From Streptococcus anginosus (lineage in GTDB: Bacteria; Bacillota; Bacilli; Lactobacillales; Streptococcaceae): a stretch of 64,000 nucleotides of DNA. The stretch covers positions 558,001 through 622,000 of the forward strand of contig NZ_LR134283.1 in the NCBI RefSeq assembly GCF_900636475.1, in the 5' to 3' direction. Below the pieces are notes generated by a model. The model did not search any database. It was given only the letters and a program-made list of their open reading frames with translations, and was not told the DNA's origin. Made by a program: the position numbers and the translations under genes. Each line of letters starts with the position of its first letter. The stretch's first letter is position 1. Below, piece by piece: positions 1 to 9,035 of this stretch.

Positions 1-52
1 AAAACTTCGTTTTCTTCATCTGCAACCTTAAACAGCTTGATAACTGTTTAAG

Positions 53-116
53 CACCCTTGCGGGGGTGGGACTACGAACTAAAAATTTTCGATTTTTAGT
101 TCTGTCCCACTCCCTT
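53..116. repeat. 64-bp hairpin repeat, copy 1 (terminator-like)
   Basis: This 64-bp stretch is repeated without change at 10480-10543. It folds as a long hairpin: an outer GTGGGAC/GTCCCAC stem, then an 11-bp inner stem GAACTAAAAAT/ATTTTTAGTTC around a TTTCG loop. It lies just downstream of the minus-strand MocR-type gene, so it probably ends that transcript, and perhaps one coming from the left edge. The identical second copy marks it as a dispersed intergenic repeat of this genome. Confidence 0.8.
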
Positions 117-1386
117 ATAAATATTCATTTAAATGTTGTAAGACTTTTTCTAGATCCTCGTATTTAATTTTTGCGTATTGATAAGGGCAATCCTGTATAT
201 AACTCGCTTCAAAAAAATCCAGTGGCAGATTGCTATGTTTGAGGGAACTGATAGATTTAAGTCCACGTAGATCTAGTAAGATACCATCTCTATTGAGAAA
301 GTAGGAAAGTTTGAGCTGATTTTGGCTTAAAAGTTTTCTAGCTCTCGTCAATTCTTTTTCTTGTTGATTGAGAAGAGAAAGACGATTTTTTTCAAACATG
401 AGATTGTCAATATAAAGGGATAGAGCTTTCTGCATGATGAGATTGCTGTCGTAGTCTACTGCTTTTTTGTAGGTTATAAAAGTGGGCTGAATAGCTGGAG
501 GAAATAGCAGAGCTGTTATCCGAAGGGCAGGGAAGAGGCTAGTAGAAAAAGATTTGATATAGATGACATGCTGGCTGTCGTCCAAGTAATGAAAGGTTAG
601 TTCGCGTTTGCTGTCAAAGTCAGCCAAATAATCATCTTCTATGATATAAACATCATAAAGCCGAGCAAGACGAATGATTTCTTCCTTCTCCTTTCGACTG
701 TAAGAATGCCCCAAGGGATAATGAAAGCGTGGGATAGTATAGAAGAATTTGATACGACCAGATTGAAAAATCCTCTCCAATTCTCCTAAATCAATTCCTT
801 CTGGAGTTCGCTCAATTGTTTGATAAGGAAGTTTTTGGGCAGTTAGCAAATCATTTATCCGATGATAGGTAGGCTGTTCAACTAGAATTTCATATTTTTC
901 ATTTGGAAAGGCAATTTGCGAAAGAATATAAAGAGCTTGCTGGGTACCAGATGTCAGAACGAGTCTATCAGCAGAGGTGTAGATAGCTGAATCTAGAAGC
1001 AGCTGCTGGACAGATTGTCGCAAATCCTCTAGCCCCTCTTGTTGCGAGTAGTAGTTAAAAAGATAATTCTCACGTCCAATCAGCGTTTCATTGAGACAAA
1101 GTCGAAAGTCTTCATAAATTTGGTAGTGGTCATCTCTGACGGTTAGCTCCATGTCCTGCTGATCCTCCAGACTATTTTCCAACACATAGTAGCCACTTTT
1201 AGGAACCGCATAGATATACTTTTGATATTTCAATTCCATTAGCGCCTTTTGAGCTGTATCCTTGCTACAGCGATAGTATTCTGCCAGCTGACGGACAGAA
1301 GGAATCTTTTGTCCCTTGGACAATTTCCCGCTTTTAATATCTTGGCTAATCTGATCTACAATACATTGATACTTAGGTTTTATCAT
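115..1386 (-). CDS. MocR-family (GntR/aminotransferase-like) regulator
   Basis: The N-terminus (about residues 1-70) is a GntR winged helix-turn-helix with KIPSVRQLAEYY followed by a recognition helix. The rest is a class I aminotransferase-like domain, the architecture of MocR regulators such as PdxR and GabR. IIEDDYLADF carries the Asp that contacts the PLP ring nitrogen. At the Schiff-base position, where the family reads FSK-S-L, this protein reads SFSTSLFPALR, so the lysine is replaced by Thr (about residue 282). It may bind PLP weakly or not at all. The start at 1386 has GGGGA upstream; 1401 is an alternative. It is divergent from the surface-protein gene. The target genes are not evident; no pdx genes are nearby. 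Confidence 0.85.
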   Translation of the reverse strand: MIKPKYQCIVDQISQDIKSGKLSKGQKIPSVRQLAEYYRCSKDTAQKALMELKYQKYIYAVPKSGYYVLENSLEDQQDMELTVRDDHYQIYEDFRLCLNETLIGRENYLFNYYSQQEGLEDLRQSVQQLLLDSAIYTSADRLVLTSGTQQALYILSQIAFPNEKYEILVEQPTYHRINDLLTAQKLPYQTIERTPEGIDLGELERIFQSGRIKFFYTIPRFHYPLGHSYSRKEKEEIIRLARLYDVYIIEDDYLADFDSKRELTFHYLDDSQHVIYIKSFSTSLFPALRITALLFPPAIQPTFITYKKAVDYDSNLIMQKALSLYIDNLMFEKNRLSLLNQQEKELTRARKLLSQNQLKLSYFLNRDGILLDLRGLKSISSLKHSNLPLDFFEASYIQDCPYQYAKIKYEDLEKVLQHLNEYL

Positions 1387-1560
1387 CTTAACTGTCCCCA
1401 TACAGAAGAAATTTTCTTTATTGTAGCGTATTTTGAAATCTTTTACAATCAGGAAATGATAGTTTGGATTGTGTAGGATTCCCCCATAGATTTCTCCCTA
1501 CCAATAATTAATGTAAAAGAAATTTAATGAAATAGTTATCTGAGTAATACATTAGCGGAA

Positions 1561-1589
1561 TTGTAATTTAGGCTGAAATGGTTTATAAT
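1561..1589 (+). promoter_or_regulatory. promoter of the surface-protein gene
   Basis: TTGTAA and TATAAT are separated by 17 bp, ending about 33 bp before the ATG of the LPXTG gene. An AGGAGG ribosome site lies at about 1610. Confidence 0.6.
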
Positions 1590-1621
1590 GAAAGGTAGCA
1601 AGTATATTAGGAGGCCGTCTA

Positions 1622-3922
1622 ATGGAGAGAAAAATTAAAAAATCGGTAGTTGCGACCGGTTTAGCTGCAACCACTATTATTTCAGGCAGTTTATCACATC
1701 AAGTAAATGCCGAAGAAGTAAAAACACAATCTACTGAGCCAAAGACATCTGAAAAAATCACCAAACCAGTTACAGAAACAGATGTTCAATCAGCAAAGCT
1801 GCAAGCCGATGCTGCAAAGGTTCAAACAGATGCTCAGCAAAAAGTTGTAGAGCAAGTCAAAGGAGATGTAAATACTTCAAAGGACGCGGTGGCAGATAGC
1901 GAAAAAGCTGTTGCAAATGCTGAGGCAGAAAAGAAAGAAGCAACTCCAGAAGTTATTGAAACCGCAAAAGAAGAAGTGGCGACATCAGAGAAGACGGTTA
2001 CAACAGAGGAAAATAAAGTTCAAGCAGCAGAACAGTCTGAAACAAAGGCAAAAGAAGCTGTTAAAAATCAAGAAAATGTTGTTGCAGGGCAACAATCACT
2101 TGTTGACGTTGCACAACGCGAATTAGACACAGCTAAAGCTCCAGTTGCCAATGAAGAACAAGATCTTAACCGCGCAAAGGAAGAAGAAAAACAAGCTGAA
2201 AAGAATTTGGCAGAAAAGCAAAAAGATCTTGCTAAAGTGAAAGAAGAAATCGCTAATCTTCCTAAAGAAATCAATTCAGCGACTGAGCAAGTCAAGCAAA
2301 GTGAGCAAAAAGTTGCAGAAAATCAAGCGGCTATTGATCAAAAAGCCGCTGAAGTAGCCCGTGCTGAACAGTCAGCTACCAATAGAAGAAATGTTGATTT
2401 AAACAAGGCAACCTATGGTGAATTTTTGCAACATGCTAAAACAAATGGAGCCAACCAAGCGATTCGTAATGCAGCTGCTGAAGCTCTAGCGACTTATGAA
2501 AGAGCTAAACATGAAGACGGTATTACAGTTGGTTCTGATTCAACAAGTCCAGCAACTTTGGAAAATAATTTAAAAGCGATTGAATTGGTTAGGGCAATCA
2601 ATGCTTACCGTAGACAAGCTGGATTAAAAGAACTGTTGATTGATCCTTACAAAAATCCAGCCAGCCAAGTCCAAACTCTTTATTTTAGAAGAGCAAATTG
2701 GCATATGGGCAAATATTTTGGCAATGAAAACGTGGCCATTAATAGCTCTGTAAGAGGAGCGGTTGACTACTGGTATAAAGAAAAAGCCTTATATATGGCT
2801 GAGGCAGCTAAGTATGGGCTAACAACAAATGAGCGAGACATTGATTCCAATAAAATTTATACTACTCTTTACAAGCGAGGTCAGCTTGATTTCTTCTACA
2901 AAGTTGGTCACTATCTTCAAATGATGGATAAAAACTTTAATTCGATTTCAGCAGCATATTGTAGTGATCCAAATCCATATAATAATTTATATGAAGTTGG
3001 TTTCCACACAGTATCTAATGAACGCTTCAATAACGGTACTCTTCTTAGCGCAGATGCTTATGAGCAAGCAATCCGTAATTTTGCTGGTACTGCAAAAGCC
3101 GCAAATGCACAAGCAACAGCAGCCAAGAATCAATTAGGTGTGTTGCGAGCTCAAAGAACGGGTTATGTATCTACTTTAAATATCCAAAAGGCAAAATTAG
3201 CAGACCTTCAAAAATTAGCTGCGAATCGTTCGGCTGCTCTTGCTACTGCGAATGCTGGAGTGATTACAGCCGAAGCGGCTTTGACAAAAGCGAAACAAAA
3301 TGTTGTGACAAAAGAAGCAGCTTTGAAGCGTGCAACTGCAGCTATTGCATCCAAGTTGGCGCCAAAACAAGCAGCATTAGCAAAAGAACAAGGATTACTA
3401 GAAACCGCTAAAAATAAGTTAGCAGAACTAAAGAAAGCCTTAATTACAGCAGAATTGAATGTTGCTAAAGCAAAAGATGCTTTGCAAGCTAGTCAAACCA
3501 AGCTAAAAGAAGCACAAGATAACTTGGAAAAATTACAAAATGCACCACAAGTACTTGAAGCAGCTCAAAAGGCTCTTCAAGCTGCACAAGCTGACTATGC
3601 CTCTAAGGTTAAAACGTTAAAAGATGAAGAAGCAAAACTAGAGATTTCTCGTTCAATTTATACCAAGTTACAAGAAAACTATGAGCAATTGAAAAGTCAA
3701 CTTCCTCCGAAGGCTCAAAAAGAAACAGGTAGAAAAGTACAAAACTTACACTTATCCAGAACTTACCAACCAAAACCATTGTTAGTTAGACAACAAAATA
3801 CTAGTCAAAAAGTTCTGCCTGCTACAGGTACTAAAGCAGATCAGGTTGCTGCATTAGGATTGCTACTTGGTTTAGGAACTCTAACTAGTGCTCGCCGTCG
3901 TAAAAGAAATAACGAAGATTAA
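1622..3922 (+). CDS. SEC10/PgrA-like LPXTG-anchored surface protein
   Basis: This 766-residue protein has an N-terminal signal peptide (basic start, hydrophobic core, likely cleavage near VNA-EE at residue 30). Long Ala/Lys/Glu/Gln-rich coiled coils follow (about 35-255), then a globular middle (about 260-480, with LVRAINAYRRQAGLKELL and several Tyr/Trp-rich segments), a second coiled coil (about 490-710) and a sortase signal LPATG at about 732 with a hydrophobic stretch and an RRRKR tail. The arrangement matches the SEC10/PgrA family, first known as surface-exclusion proteins of enterococcal conjugative plasmids but common as chromosomal streptococcal surface proteins. No conjugation genes are near, so the role is more likely adhesion or wall-associated. 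The gene is monocistronic, with its own promoter and terminator. Confidence 0.88.
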   Translation: MERKIKKSVVATGLAATTIISGSLSHQVNAEEVKTQSTEPKTSEKITKPVTETDVQSAKLQADAAKVQTDAQQKVVEQVKGDVNTSKDAVADSEKAVANAEAEKKEATPEVIETAKEEVATSEKTVTTEENKVQAAEQSETKAKEAVKNQENVVAGQQSLVDVAQRELDTAKAPVANEEQDLNRAKEEEKQAEKNLAEKQKDLAKVKEEIANLPKEINSATEQVKQSEQKVAENQAAIDQKAAEVARAEQSATNRRNVDLNKATYGEFLQHAKTNGANQAIRNAAAEALATYERAKHEDGITVGSDSTSPATLENNLKAIELVRAINAYRRQAGLKELLIDPYKNPASQVQTLYFRRANWHMGKYFGNENVAINSSVRGAVDYWYKEKALYMAEAAKYGLTTNERDIDSNKIYTTLYKRGQLDFFYKVGHYLQMMDKNFNSISAAYCSDPNPYNNLYEVGFHTVSNERFNNGTLLSADAYEQAIRNFAGTAKAANAQATAAKNQLGVLRAQRTGYVSTLNIQKAKLADLQKLAANRSAALATANAGVITAEAALTKAKQNVVTKEAALKRATAAIASKLAPKQAALAKEQGLLETAKNKLAELKKALITAELNVAKAKDALQASQTKLKEAQDNLEKLQNAPQVLEAAQKALQAAQADYASKVKTLKDEEAKLEISRSIYTKLQENYEQLKSQLPPKAQKETGRKVQNLHLSRTYQPKPLLVRQQNTSQKVLPATGTKADQVAALGLLLGLGTLTSARRRKRNNED

Positions 3923-3961
3923 ATAATTGAAGATTTTAGAAAAAGTCTAATCTTTCGCCCC

Positions 3962-4002
3962 AAAGACAAACAACTCTGTTTTTGAGTGTTTGTCTTTTTT
4001 TT
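3962..4002 (+). terminator. rho-independent terminator
   Basis: AAAGACAAAC pairs with GTTTGTCTTT around an inner ACTC/GAGT stem, followed by a T run, 40 bp after the surface-protein stop. Confidence 0.85.
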
Positions 4003-4075
4003 AATCAATACAATCAAAAGCAAGCATTGAAAACCGTAGCTTTTGTCTACCAACTCTCCCATAGTATCCATCATT

Positions 4076-4103
4076 TTGAGAATTGGTGGAAAAATAGTAT
4101 AAT
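4076..4103 (+). promoter_or_regulatory. promoter of ATP-cone gene
   Basis: TTGAGA and TATAAT are spaced by 16 bp, about 50 bp upstream of the ATP-cone ATG. Confidence 0.5.
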
Positions 4104-4153
4104 GTTTTTACTGTACTAAGTACACAAAACTAACAAGTTTAAAGGAGTTTCCT

Positions 4154-4492
4154 ATGCAAGTTATCAAACGTAATGGAGAAGTTACTGATTTTAATCCAGA
4201 TAAAATTTATCAAGCTATTTTGAAAGCAGCACAAACGGTTTATGTCTTGACAGACGATTTACGTCAAAATTTAGCGCTTGTGACTAAAAAAGTAGTGTTA
4301 GATCTGGAGGAAGCTGGTGTTGAACGAGCTACTATCAGTATGATCCAATCTATGGTAGAAAATCGCCTGCTAGGTGCTGGTTATATCACTATTGCCGAAC
4401 ATTATATTTCCTACCGCTTGCAACGTGATTTAGACCGGAACGGTTATGGCGATCATATCGCAGTCCATTTGCATTTTGAACAAATTCGATAA
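4154..4492 (+). CDS. stand-alone ATP-cone domain protein
   Basis: The whole 112-residue protein is essentially one ATP-cone: it begins VIKRNGEVTDFNPDKIYQAI and continues with the helical repeat seen at the N-terminus of NrdD/NrdA ribonucleotide reductases and in NrdR. No zinc ribbon (as in NrdR) and no reductase domain follow, because a stop comes 30 residues after the domain. ATP-cones sense ATP/dATP. A free cone could act as a nucleotide-responsive partner or regulator; that role is inference. An AAAGGAG ribosome site precedes the ATG. It lies between the surface-protein gene and rpsU, with its own promoter. Confidence 0.8.
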   Translation: MQVIKRNGEVTDFNPDKIYQAILKAAQTVYVLTDDLRQNLALVTKKVVLDLEEAGVERATISMIQSMVENRLLGAGYITIAEHYISYRLQRDLDRNGYGDHIAVHLHFEQIR

Positions 4493-4627
4493 TAAATTTA
4501 CAGCCTAGATTACAGAATGAAGTAGTTGGCAGATTTTTTTGAAAAATTTGCTAAAATTCAACTCTCTTTTAAGTTAATAATATTGCTTGTTCTACAAAAG
4601 TTTACACATTCCCTTGATTTCTGGGAC

Positions 4628-4656
4628 TTGACAAGTGTATTTTAATATGATAAAAT
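4628..4656 (+). promoter_or_regulatory. rpsU promoter
   Basis: A consensus TTGACA, a 17-bp spacer and TAAAAT lie about 35 bp upstream of rpsU. This is a strong sigma-A-type promoter, as expected for a ribosomal protein gene. Confidence 0.75.
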
Positions 4657-4690
4657 TTAAAAGATTTTAAGCTTGAAGGGAGTGAAAAAA

Positions 4691-4867
4691 ATGTCAAAAA
4701 CAGTAGTACGTAAAAATGAATCCCTTGACGATGCTCTTCGTCGTTTTAAACGTGCGGTTACTAAAGCTGGTACTCTTCAAGAAACACGCAAACGTGAATT
4801 CTATGAAAAACCTTCTGTAAAACGGAAACGTAAATCAGAAGCAGCTCGTAAACGTAAAAAATTCTAA
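4691..4867 (+). CDS. rpsU: 30S ribosomal protein S21
   Basis: This is a 58-residue basic protein of the small ribosomal subunit, beginning [20 protein letters not shown] and ending in a run of Lys/Arg, as in Firmicute S21. The start at 4691 is chosen over an upstream in-frame ATG (4673) because a GGGAG ribosome site lies about 8 bases before it and the length then equals the family length. It has its own promoter and terminator. In many Gram-negatives rpsU forms an operon with dnaG-rpoD; here it is near them but separated by mscL on the other strand. Confidence 0.97.
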
Positions 4868-4879
4868 TTGAGCAAAATG

Positions 4880-4900
4880 ACAGACTTCGGTCTGTTTTTT
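4880..4900 (+). terminator. rpsU terminator
   Basis: ACAGAC-TTCG-GTCTGT is followed by six T, 13 bp after the rpsU stop. Confidence 0.9.
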
Positions 4901-5070
4901 GTTTCTATTTAGATAAAATCGAACTCGTATTCAATAAAAACCAATAGCTTTAGCAGTTTTACCGTATGGACATTATCTGTCATCTCAAAACTCCACCGCA
5001 AGTTTAATAGAAGTAGCAGCTGGAGGGGCAGGTTAAGGCAAACAGAATATCAAGAAACCGCGAGAGTAAA

Positions 5071-5101
5071 CAAAAACACTGAGTTTCATCAGTGAATTTT
5101 T
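5071..5101 (-). terminator. mscL terminator
   Basis: A CACTGA/TCAGTG hairpin with a GTTTCA loop lies just past the mscL stop, with a T run on the minus strand (A run 5072-5076). The region 4901-5070 upstream of it holds no recognisable gene. Confidence 0.7.
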
Positions 5102-5107
5102 TCATAA

Positions 5108-5488
5108 TTATTTGCTTTCGAGCAATGCTTTGATTTCTTGAAGAACTTCTAATTCAGTTGGTCCTGCAGCTTCTTCAGCAGTGTCTTCTTCTTTTTTAGT
5201 AAGACTTTGCGCTTTTTCAACAGACTTGACGATGAAGAAGAGAACTGTTCCGATGACGAGGAAATTGATAACAGCACTTAAGAAACTGCCGTATGCAATT
5301 CCATTCCATTTTAAACTAGCAATTTGTTCTACACCAGCAGCTTTTAAAGCTGGATTGAGAAAGAGTGGAGTAATAACATCTCCAATAAGCGAAGTCACAA
5401 TAGCTCCAAAAGCATTGGCAATGATAACACCGACTGCCAAATCAATTACATTGCCGCGAAGCAAAAACTCTTTAAGGTCCTTTAACAT
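5108..5488 (-). CDS. mscL: large-conductance mechanosensitive channel MscL
   Basis: MscL is a homopentameric membrane pore that opens on hypo-osmotic shock. The 126-residue protein has the family N-terminus (LKEFLLRGNVIDLAVGVIIA, TM1 and the pore constriction), a short extracellular loop, TM2 (FLSAVINFLVIGTVLFFIV) and an acidic cytoplasmic helix ending in EIKALLESK. Length and order are normal. It is transcribed alone, convergent to rpsU and divergent from dnaG. Confidence 0.97.
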   Translation of the reverse strand: MLKDLKEFLLRGNVIDLAVGVIIANAFGAIVTSLIGDVITPLFLNPALKAAGVEQIASLKWNGIAYGSFLSAVINFLVIGTVLFFIVKSVEKAQSLTKKEEDTAEEAAGPTELEVLQEIKALLESK

Positions 5489-5642
5489 TTTCTTTTTCCT
5501 TTCAAAATACTAAACTATATTATATCTAAAAAAAGGGGAAAGTCAATAAAATGTCTAAAAAATATAGTGAATATTTTACTTTTTGGTAAATTTATTATAA
5601 AATGTAAGTTGTTATTCTATGATAAATTGGGGGTGTTGTCTA

Positions 5643-7418
5643 TTGATTGATAAAGAAATCATTTCTGATATTAAAAATAGCGTCAATATCGTCGAAATCA
5701 TAGGAGAAGTCGTTGCTCTAACAAAGGCCGGAAGGAATTATCTGGGGCTTTGTCCTTTTCATGGGGAAAAAACTCCATCATTCAATGTAGTAGAAGAAAA
5801 ACAATTTTATCACTGTTTTGGCTGTGGAAAGTCAGGTGATGTCTTTAAATTTATTGAAGATTATCGTGGTGTTTCTTTTATGGACGCTGTACAAATTGTT
5901 GCAGATCGTGCAGGGATTCCATTAGAAATAGAGCATAGTAGAAAAGAGCAGTCAACACATACACATCCTCATCAAGCACTTTATGACATTCATGCGGAAG
6001 CTGCAAGGTTTTACCATGCAGTATTGATGACAACAAAGATAGGAGAAGAAGCACGTTCTTATCTTTATGAACGTGGCTTAACAGATGAGGTTATCAAGCA
6101 TTTTCAAATTGGTTTAGCGCCCAATGAAAATAATTATCTTTATAAAAGTGTTAGTGGGAAATTTGACGAGCAAGTCATTATGAATTCTGGTTTGTTCAAC
6201 TTAGCTGATAACAATTTGGTTTATGACGCTTTTCAAAATCGGATTATGTTTCCATTGACAAATGATACTGGGCAAGTCATTGCTTTTTCAGGTCGTATTT
6301 GGCAAGCAAGCGATATAGAGCAGAAAGTTGCTAAGTATAAGAATAGCCGAGGTACACCGATTTTCAATAAAAGTTATGAGTTGTATCATCTGGACAAAGC
6401 CAAACCGACTATTAAGAAAAGTCACGAAATTTACTTAATGGAAGGCTTTATGGATGTTATAGCCGCTTATCGTGCTGGAATTGAAAATGCTGTAGCGTCT
6501 ATGGGAACAGCATTGACGCATGAGCATGTGGAGCATCTTCGTAAGTTCGCAAAGAAAATTATTTTAACGTACGATGGTGACAAAGCAGGACAAGCAGCGA
6601 CAGCAAAAGCTCTGAATGAATTGCATAATTTATCAGTTGAAATTGTCAGGATTCCTGATAATATGGATCCGGATGAATTTATCAAAAAAAATTCTGCTGA
6701 TGAGTTACAAAATTTACTGACTAAAACACGAATTAGTGATATAGAGTTTCTTTTGAACTATCTGAAGCCAGATAATATCGAAAACTTGCAAGCTCAAATT
6801 GAATTTGTTGAACAAATGTCTCCGCTGATTGCACAGGTTCAATCAATCACTGCACAAAATTCCTATATTTATATGTTAGCTGAATTGTTACCTGATTTTG
6901 ACTACCAGCAGGTAGAGCAAGCTGTTAATAATCATCGTTTAGTAAATAGAAGAGAGCAACAACAGCAATCGCATCAACAGGTGTCAAGACTTGACATTCC
7001 GGTAACACAGCAAGTATCACGGCTAATTAAGGCAGAGAGTCATCTTCTGCAGCGGATGATTGATAATCCTGTAATTTTAAATGATTATCGTTTGAGGAAA
7101 GATTTTCATTTCGCAACAGTAGAATTGCAGACTTTGTACGATATTTTAAAAACAAATGGCGAGGTAACGCCACAAGATTTGTCTGAGCAAAATGATTCGG
7201 TACAGCAAGCTTGGTATCGGGTCTTAGAAGAAAATCTACCAGAGGAAGTTTCTGAGCAGGAACTGATTGAAGTGGAGCAAACGCGAGATAAGGAATTGCT
7301 TCGCAAAGAAAATCAATTGATTGGTAAAAAAGTCCGTGAAGCATCTCATAGTGGGGATGCAGATACGGCATTAGAAGAGCTAGAGCGATTTATTGCTCAA
7401 AAAAGGAGAATGGAGTAA
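5643..7418 (+). CDS. dnaG: DNA primase DnaG
   Basis: DnaG synthesises RNA primers at the replication fork with DnaB helicase. The sequence shows the CHC2 zinc-binding N-terminus ([18 protein letters not shown]), the Toprim catalytic core ([16 protein letters not shown]) and a C-terminal helicase-interaction region. The TTG at 5643 is chosen as start: a GGGGG ribosome site lies 8 bases upstream and the product then starts M-I-D-K-E like pneumococcal DnaG. An ATG at 5619 in the same frame lacks a ribosome site and would add eight unusual residues. rpoD follows after 2 bp, so the two are co-transcribed. Confidence 0.95.
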   Translation: MIDKEIISDIKNSVNIVEIIGEVVALTKAGRNYLGLCPFHGEKTPSFNVVEEKQFYHCFGCGKSGDVFKFIEDYRGVSFMDAVQIVADRAGIPLEIEHSRKEQSTHTHPHQALYDIHAEAARFYHAVLMTTKIGEEARSYLYERGLTDEVIKHFQIGLAPNENNYLYKSVSGKFDEQVIMNSGLFNLADNNLVYDAFQNRIMFPLTNDTGQVIAFSGRIWQASDIEQKVAKYKNSRGTPIFNKSYELYHLDKAKPTIKKSHEIYLMEGFMDVIAAYRAGIENAVASMGTALTHEHVEHLRKFAKKIILTYDGDKAGQAATAKALNELHNLSVEIVRIPDNMDPDEFIKKNSADELQNLLTKTRISDIEFLLNYLKPDNIENLQAQIEFVEQMSPLIAQVQSITAQNSYIYMLAELLPDFDYQQVEQAVNNHRLVNRREQQQQSHQQVSRLDIPVTQQVSRLIKAESHLLQRMIDNPVILNDYRLRKDFHFATVELQTLYDILKTNGEVTPQDLSEQNDSVQQAWYRVLEENLPEEVSEQELIEVEQTRDKELLRKENQLIGKKVREASHSGDADTALEELERFIAQKRRME

Positions 7419-7420
7419 GA

Positions 7421-8533
7421 ATGGCTACAAAACAAAAAGAAGTAACAACTTTTGATGTTCAAGTTGCAGAATTTATTCGCAACCATAAAAAAACTGGTAC
7501 AGCAACCGATGATGAGATCAATGATCAATTAGTTATTCCATTTACTTTAAATGCTGATGGTATTGAGGATCTTCTTCAACGAATTCAGGACGCAGGGATT
7601 GCTATTACGGATAAAGAGGGCAACCCAAGTGAACGGGTTTTAAATACAGAGGAAGAAGAAGCTGAATTAACAGATGAGGAGTTGCTTGGTAGCAATTCTG
7701 CTAAAGTGAACGACCCTGTCCGTATGTATTTAAAGGAAATTGGTGTTGTTCCGTTATTGACCAATGAAGAAGAGCAAGAATTAGCTGTTCTTGTGGAGCA
7801 AGGCGACTTAGAAGCGAAACAACGTTTGGCAGAAGCTAATTTGCGGTTGGTTGTCTCTATTGCTAAGCGCTATGTTGGACGCGGCATGCAGTTTCTTGAC
7901 TTGATTCAAGAAGGCAATATGGGATTGATGAAAGCCGTTGACAAGTTTGACTATACCAAAGGTTTCAAATTTTCGACCTATGCCACTTGGTGGATTCGTC
8001 AAGCGATTACTCGTGCGATTGCTGACCAAGCGCGTACGATTCGGATTCCGGTTCACATGGTTGAGACAATCAATAAATTAGTGCGGGAGCAACGAAATCT
8101 TTTGCAAGAATTGGGACAAGATCCAACGCCAGAGCAAATTGCGGAGCGCATGGATATGACACCGGATAAAGTCCGTGAAATTTTGAAGATTGCGCAAGAA
8201 CCGGTCTCTCTTGAAACTCCAATTGGAGAAGAAGATGATAGTCATCTTGGCGATTTCATTGAGGATGAAGTGATTGAAAATCCAGTTGATTACACAACAC
8301 GTATTGTCCTACGTGAGCAATTAGACGAGGTTCTTGATACATTAACAGACCGTGAAGAAAATGTACTACGTTTGCGTTTCGGTCTAGATGATGGTAAAAT
8401 GCGTACGCTGGAAGATGTTGGAAAAGTCTTTAACGTGACTCGTGAACGGATTCGACAAATTGAGGCCAAAGCCCTACGCAAATTGCGTCATCCAAGTCGC
8501 AGCAAGCCACTTCGCGATTTTATTGAGGACTAG
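7421..8533 (+). CDS. rpoD: primary sigma factor RpoD (SigA)
   Basis: This is the housekeeping sigma factor. Over 370 residues it shows region 1.1, region 1.2 ([18 protein letters not shown]), region 2 with the -10 recognition segment ([18 protein letters not shown]), region 3 and region 4 with the -35 helix-turn-helix ([20 protein letters not shown]), ending PLRDFIED. An AAAGGAG ribosome site overlaps the end of dnaG. The gene lies in the dnaG-rpoD-yitW-like operon. Confidence 0.98.
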   Translation: MATKQKEVTTFDVQVAEFIRNHKKTGTATDDEINDQLVIPFTLNADGIEDLLQRIQDAGIAITDKEGNPSERVLNTEEEEAELTDEELLGSNSAKVNDPVRMYLKEIGVVPLLTNEEEQELAVLVEQGDLEAKQRLAEANLRLVVSIAKRYVGRGMQFLDLIQEGNMGLMKAVDKFDYTKGFKFSTYATWWIRQAITRAIADQARTIRIPVHMVETINKLVREQRNLLQELGQDPTPEQIAERMDMTPDKVREILKIAQEPVSLETPIGEEDDSHLGDFIEDEVIENPVDYTTRIVLREQLDEVLDTLTDREENVLRLRFGLDDGKMRTLEDVGKVFNVTRERIRQIEAKALRKLRHPSRSKPLRDFIED

Positions 8534-8551
8534 TAAATAAAAGGAGGCACC

Positions 8552-8881
8552 ATGGCATACACAAACGAACAAATTGATGATATTAAAAATCGTATCTTGG
8601 AAAGTTTGGAACAAGTTATTGACCCTGAATTAGGAATTGATATTGTAAATCTTGGTTTGATTTATGAAATTCGGTTCAATGGTGAAAATGGTGAGACGCA
8701 GATTGATATGACCTTAACAACAATGGGCTGTCCACTGGCTGACTTATTAACTGATCAGATTCATGATGCGATGTCAGATGTACCTGAAGTGAGCAAAGTA
8801 GAAGTGAGGCTGGTGTGGTATCCAGCATGGACTGTGGATAAAATGAGTCGCTACGCACGCATCGCCCTAGGGATTAAATAA
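8552..8881 (+). CDS. MIP18/SufT-like metal-sulfur cluster assembly factor
   Basis: This 109-residue, single-domain protein of the former DUF59 (PaaD/SufT/YitW) family contains VIDPELGIDIVNLGLIYEI and the conserved cysteine motif TTMGCPLADLL. Relatives take part in Fe-S cluster carriage or maturation. An AGGAGG ribosome site lies before the ATG, 18 bp after the rpoD stop, and a terminator follows. The family assignment is firm, but the client proteins are unknown. Confidence 0.9.
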   Translation: MAYTNEQIDDIKNRILESLEQVIDPELGIDIVNLGLIYEIRFNGENGETQIDMTLTTMGCPLADLLTDQIHDAMSDVPEVSKVEVRLVWYPAWTVDKMSRYARIALGIK

Positions 8882-8888
8882 GAATATG

Positions 8889-8920
8889 GCAGCATGACTT
8901 GATTATGCTGCTTTTGTTTT
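8889..8920 (+). terminator. terminator of dnaG-rpoD operon
   Basis: GCAGCAT/ATGCTGC hairpin with a 9-base loop, followed by a T-rich tail. Confidence 0.8.
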
Positions 8921-8971
8921 GCTCAAACATTCAGAATATGTGCAATATTTTAACTTTATACTTTATATCAC

Positions 8972-8999
8972 TTGAAGTATTGTAAGAATCTGTTATAAT
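8972..8999 (+). promoter_or_regulatory. brnQ promoter
   Basis: TTGAAG, a 16-bp spacer and TATAAT, 37 bp before the brnQ ATG. Confidence 0.6.
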
Positions 9000-9035
9000 G
9001 GTTGAACATACTGAATTTTAGAAAAGGGAGAGAAG

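Noticed and set aside
1911..2126. 71-codon Lys/Gln-rich frame inside the surface-protein gene
   Set aside because: Frame-shifted reading of the coiled-coil region; composition follows from the repeats of the true frame.
4901..5070. possible relic between rpsU and mscL
   Set aside because: No frame, repeat end or hairpin beyond the mscL terminator could be supported.
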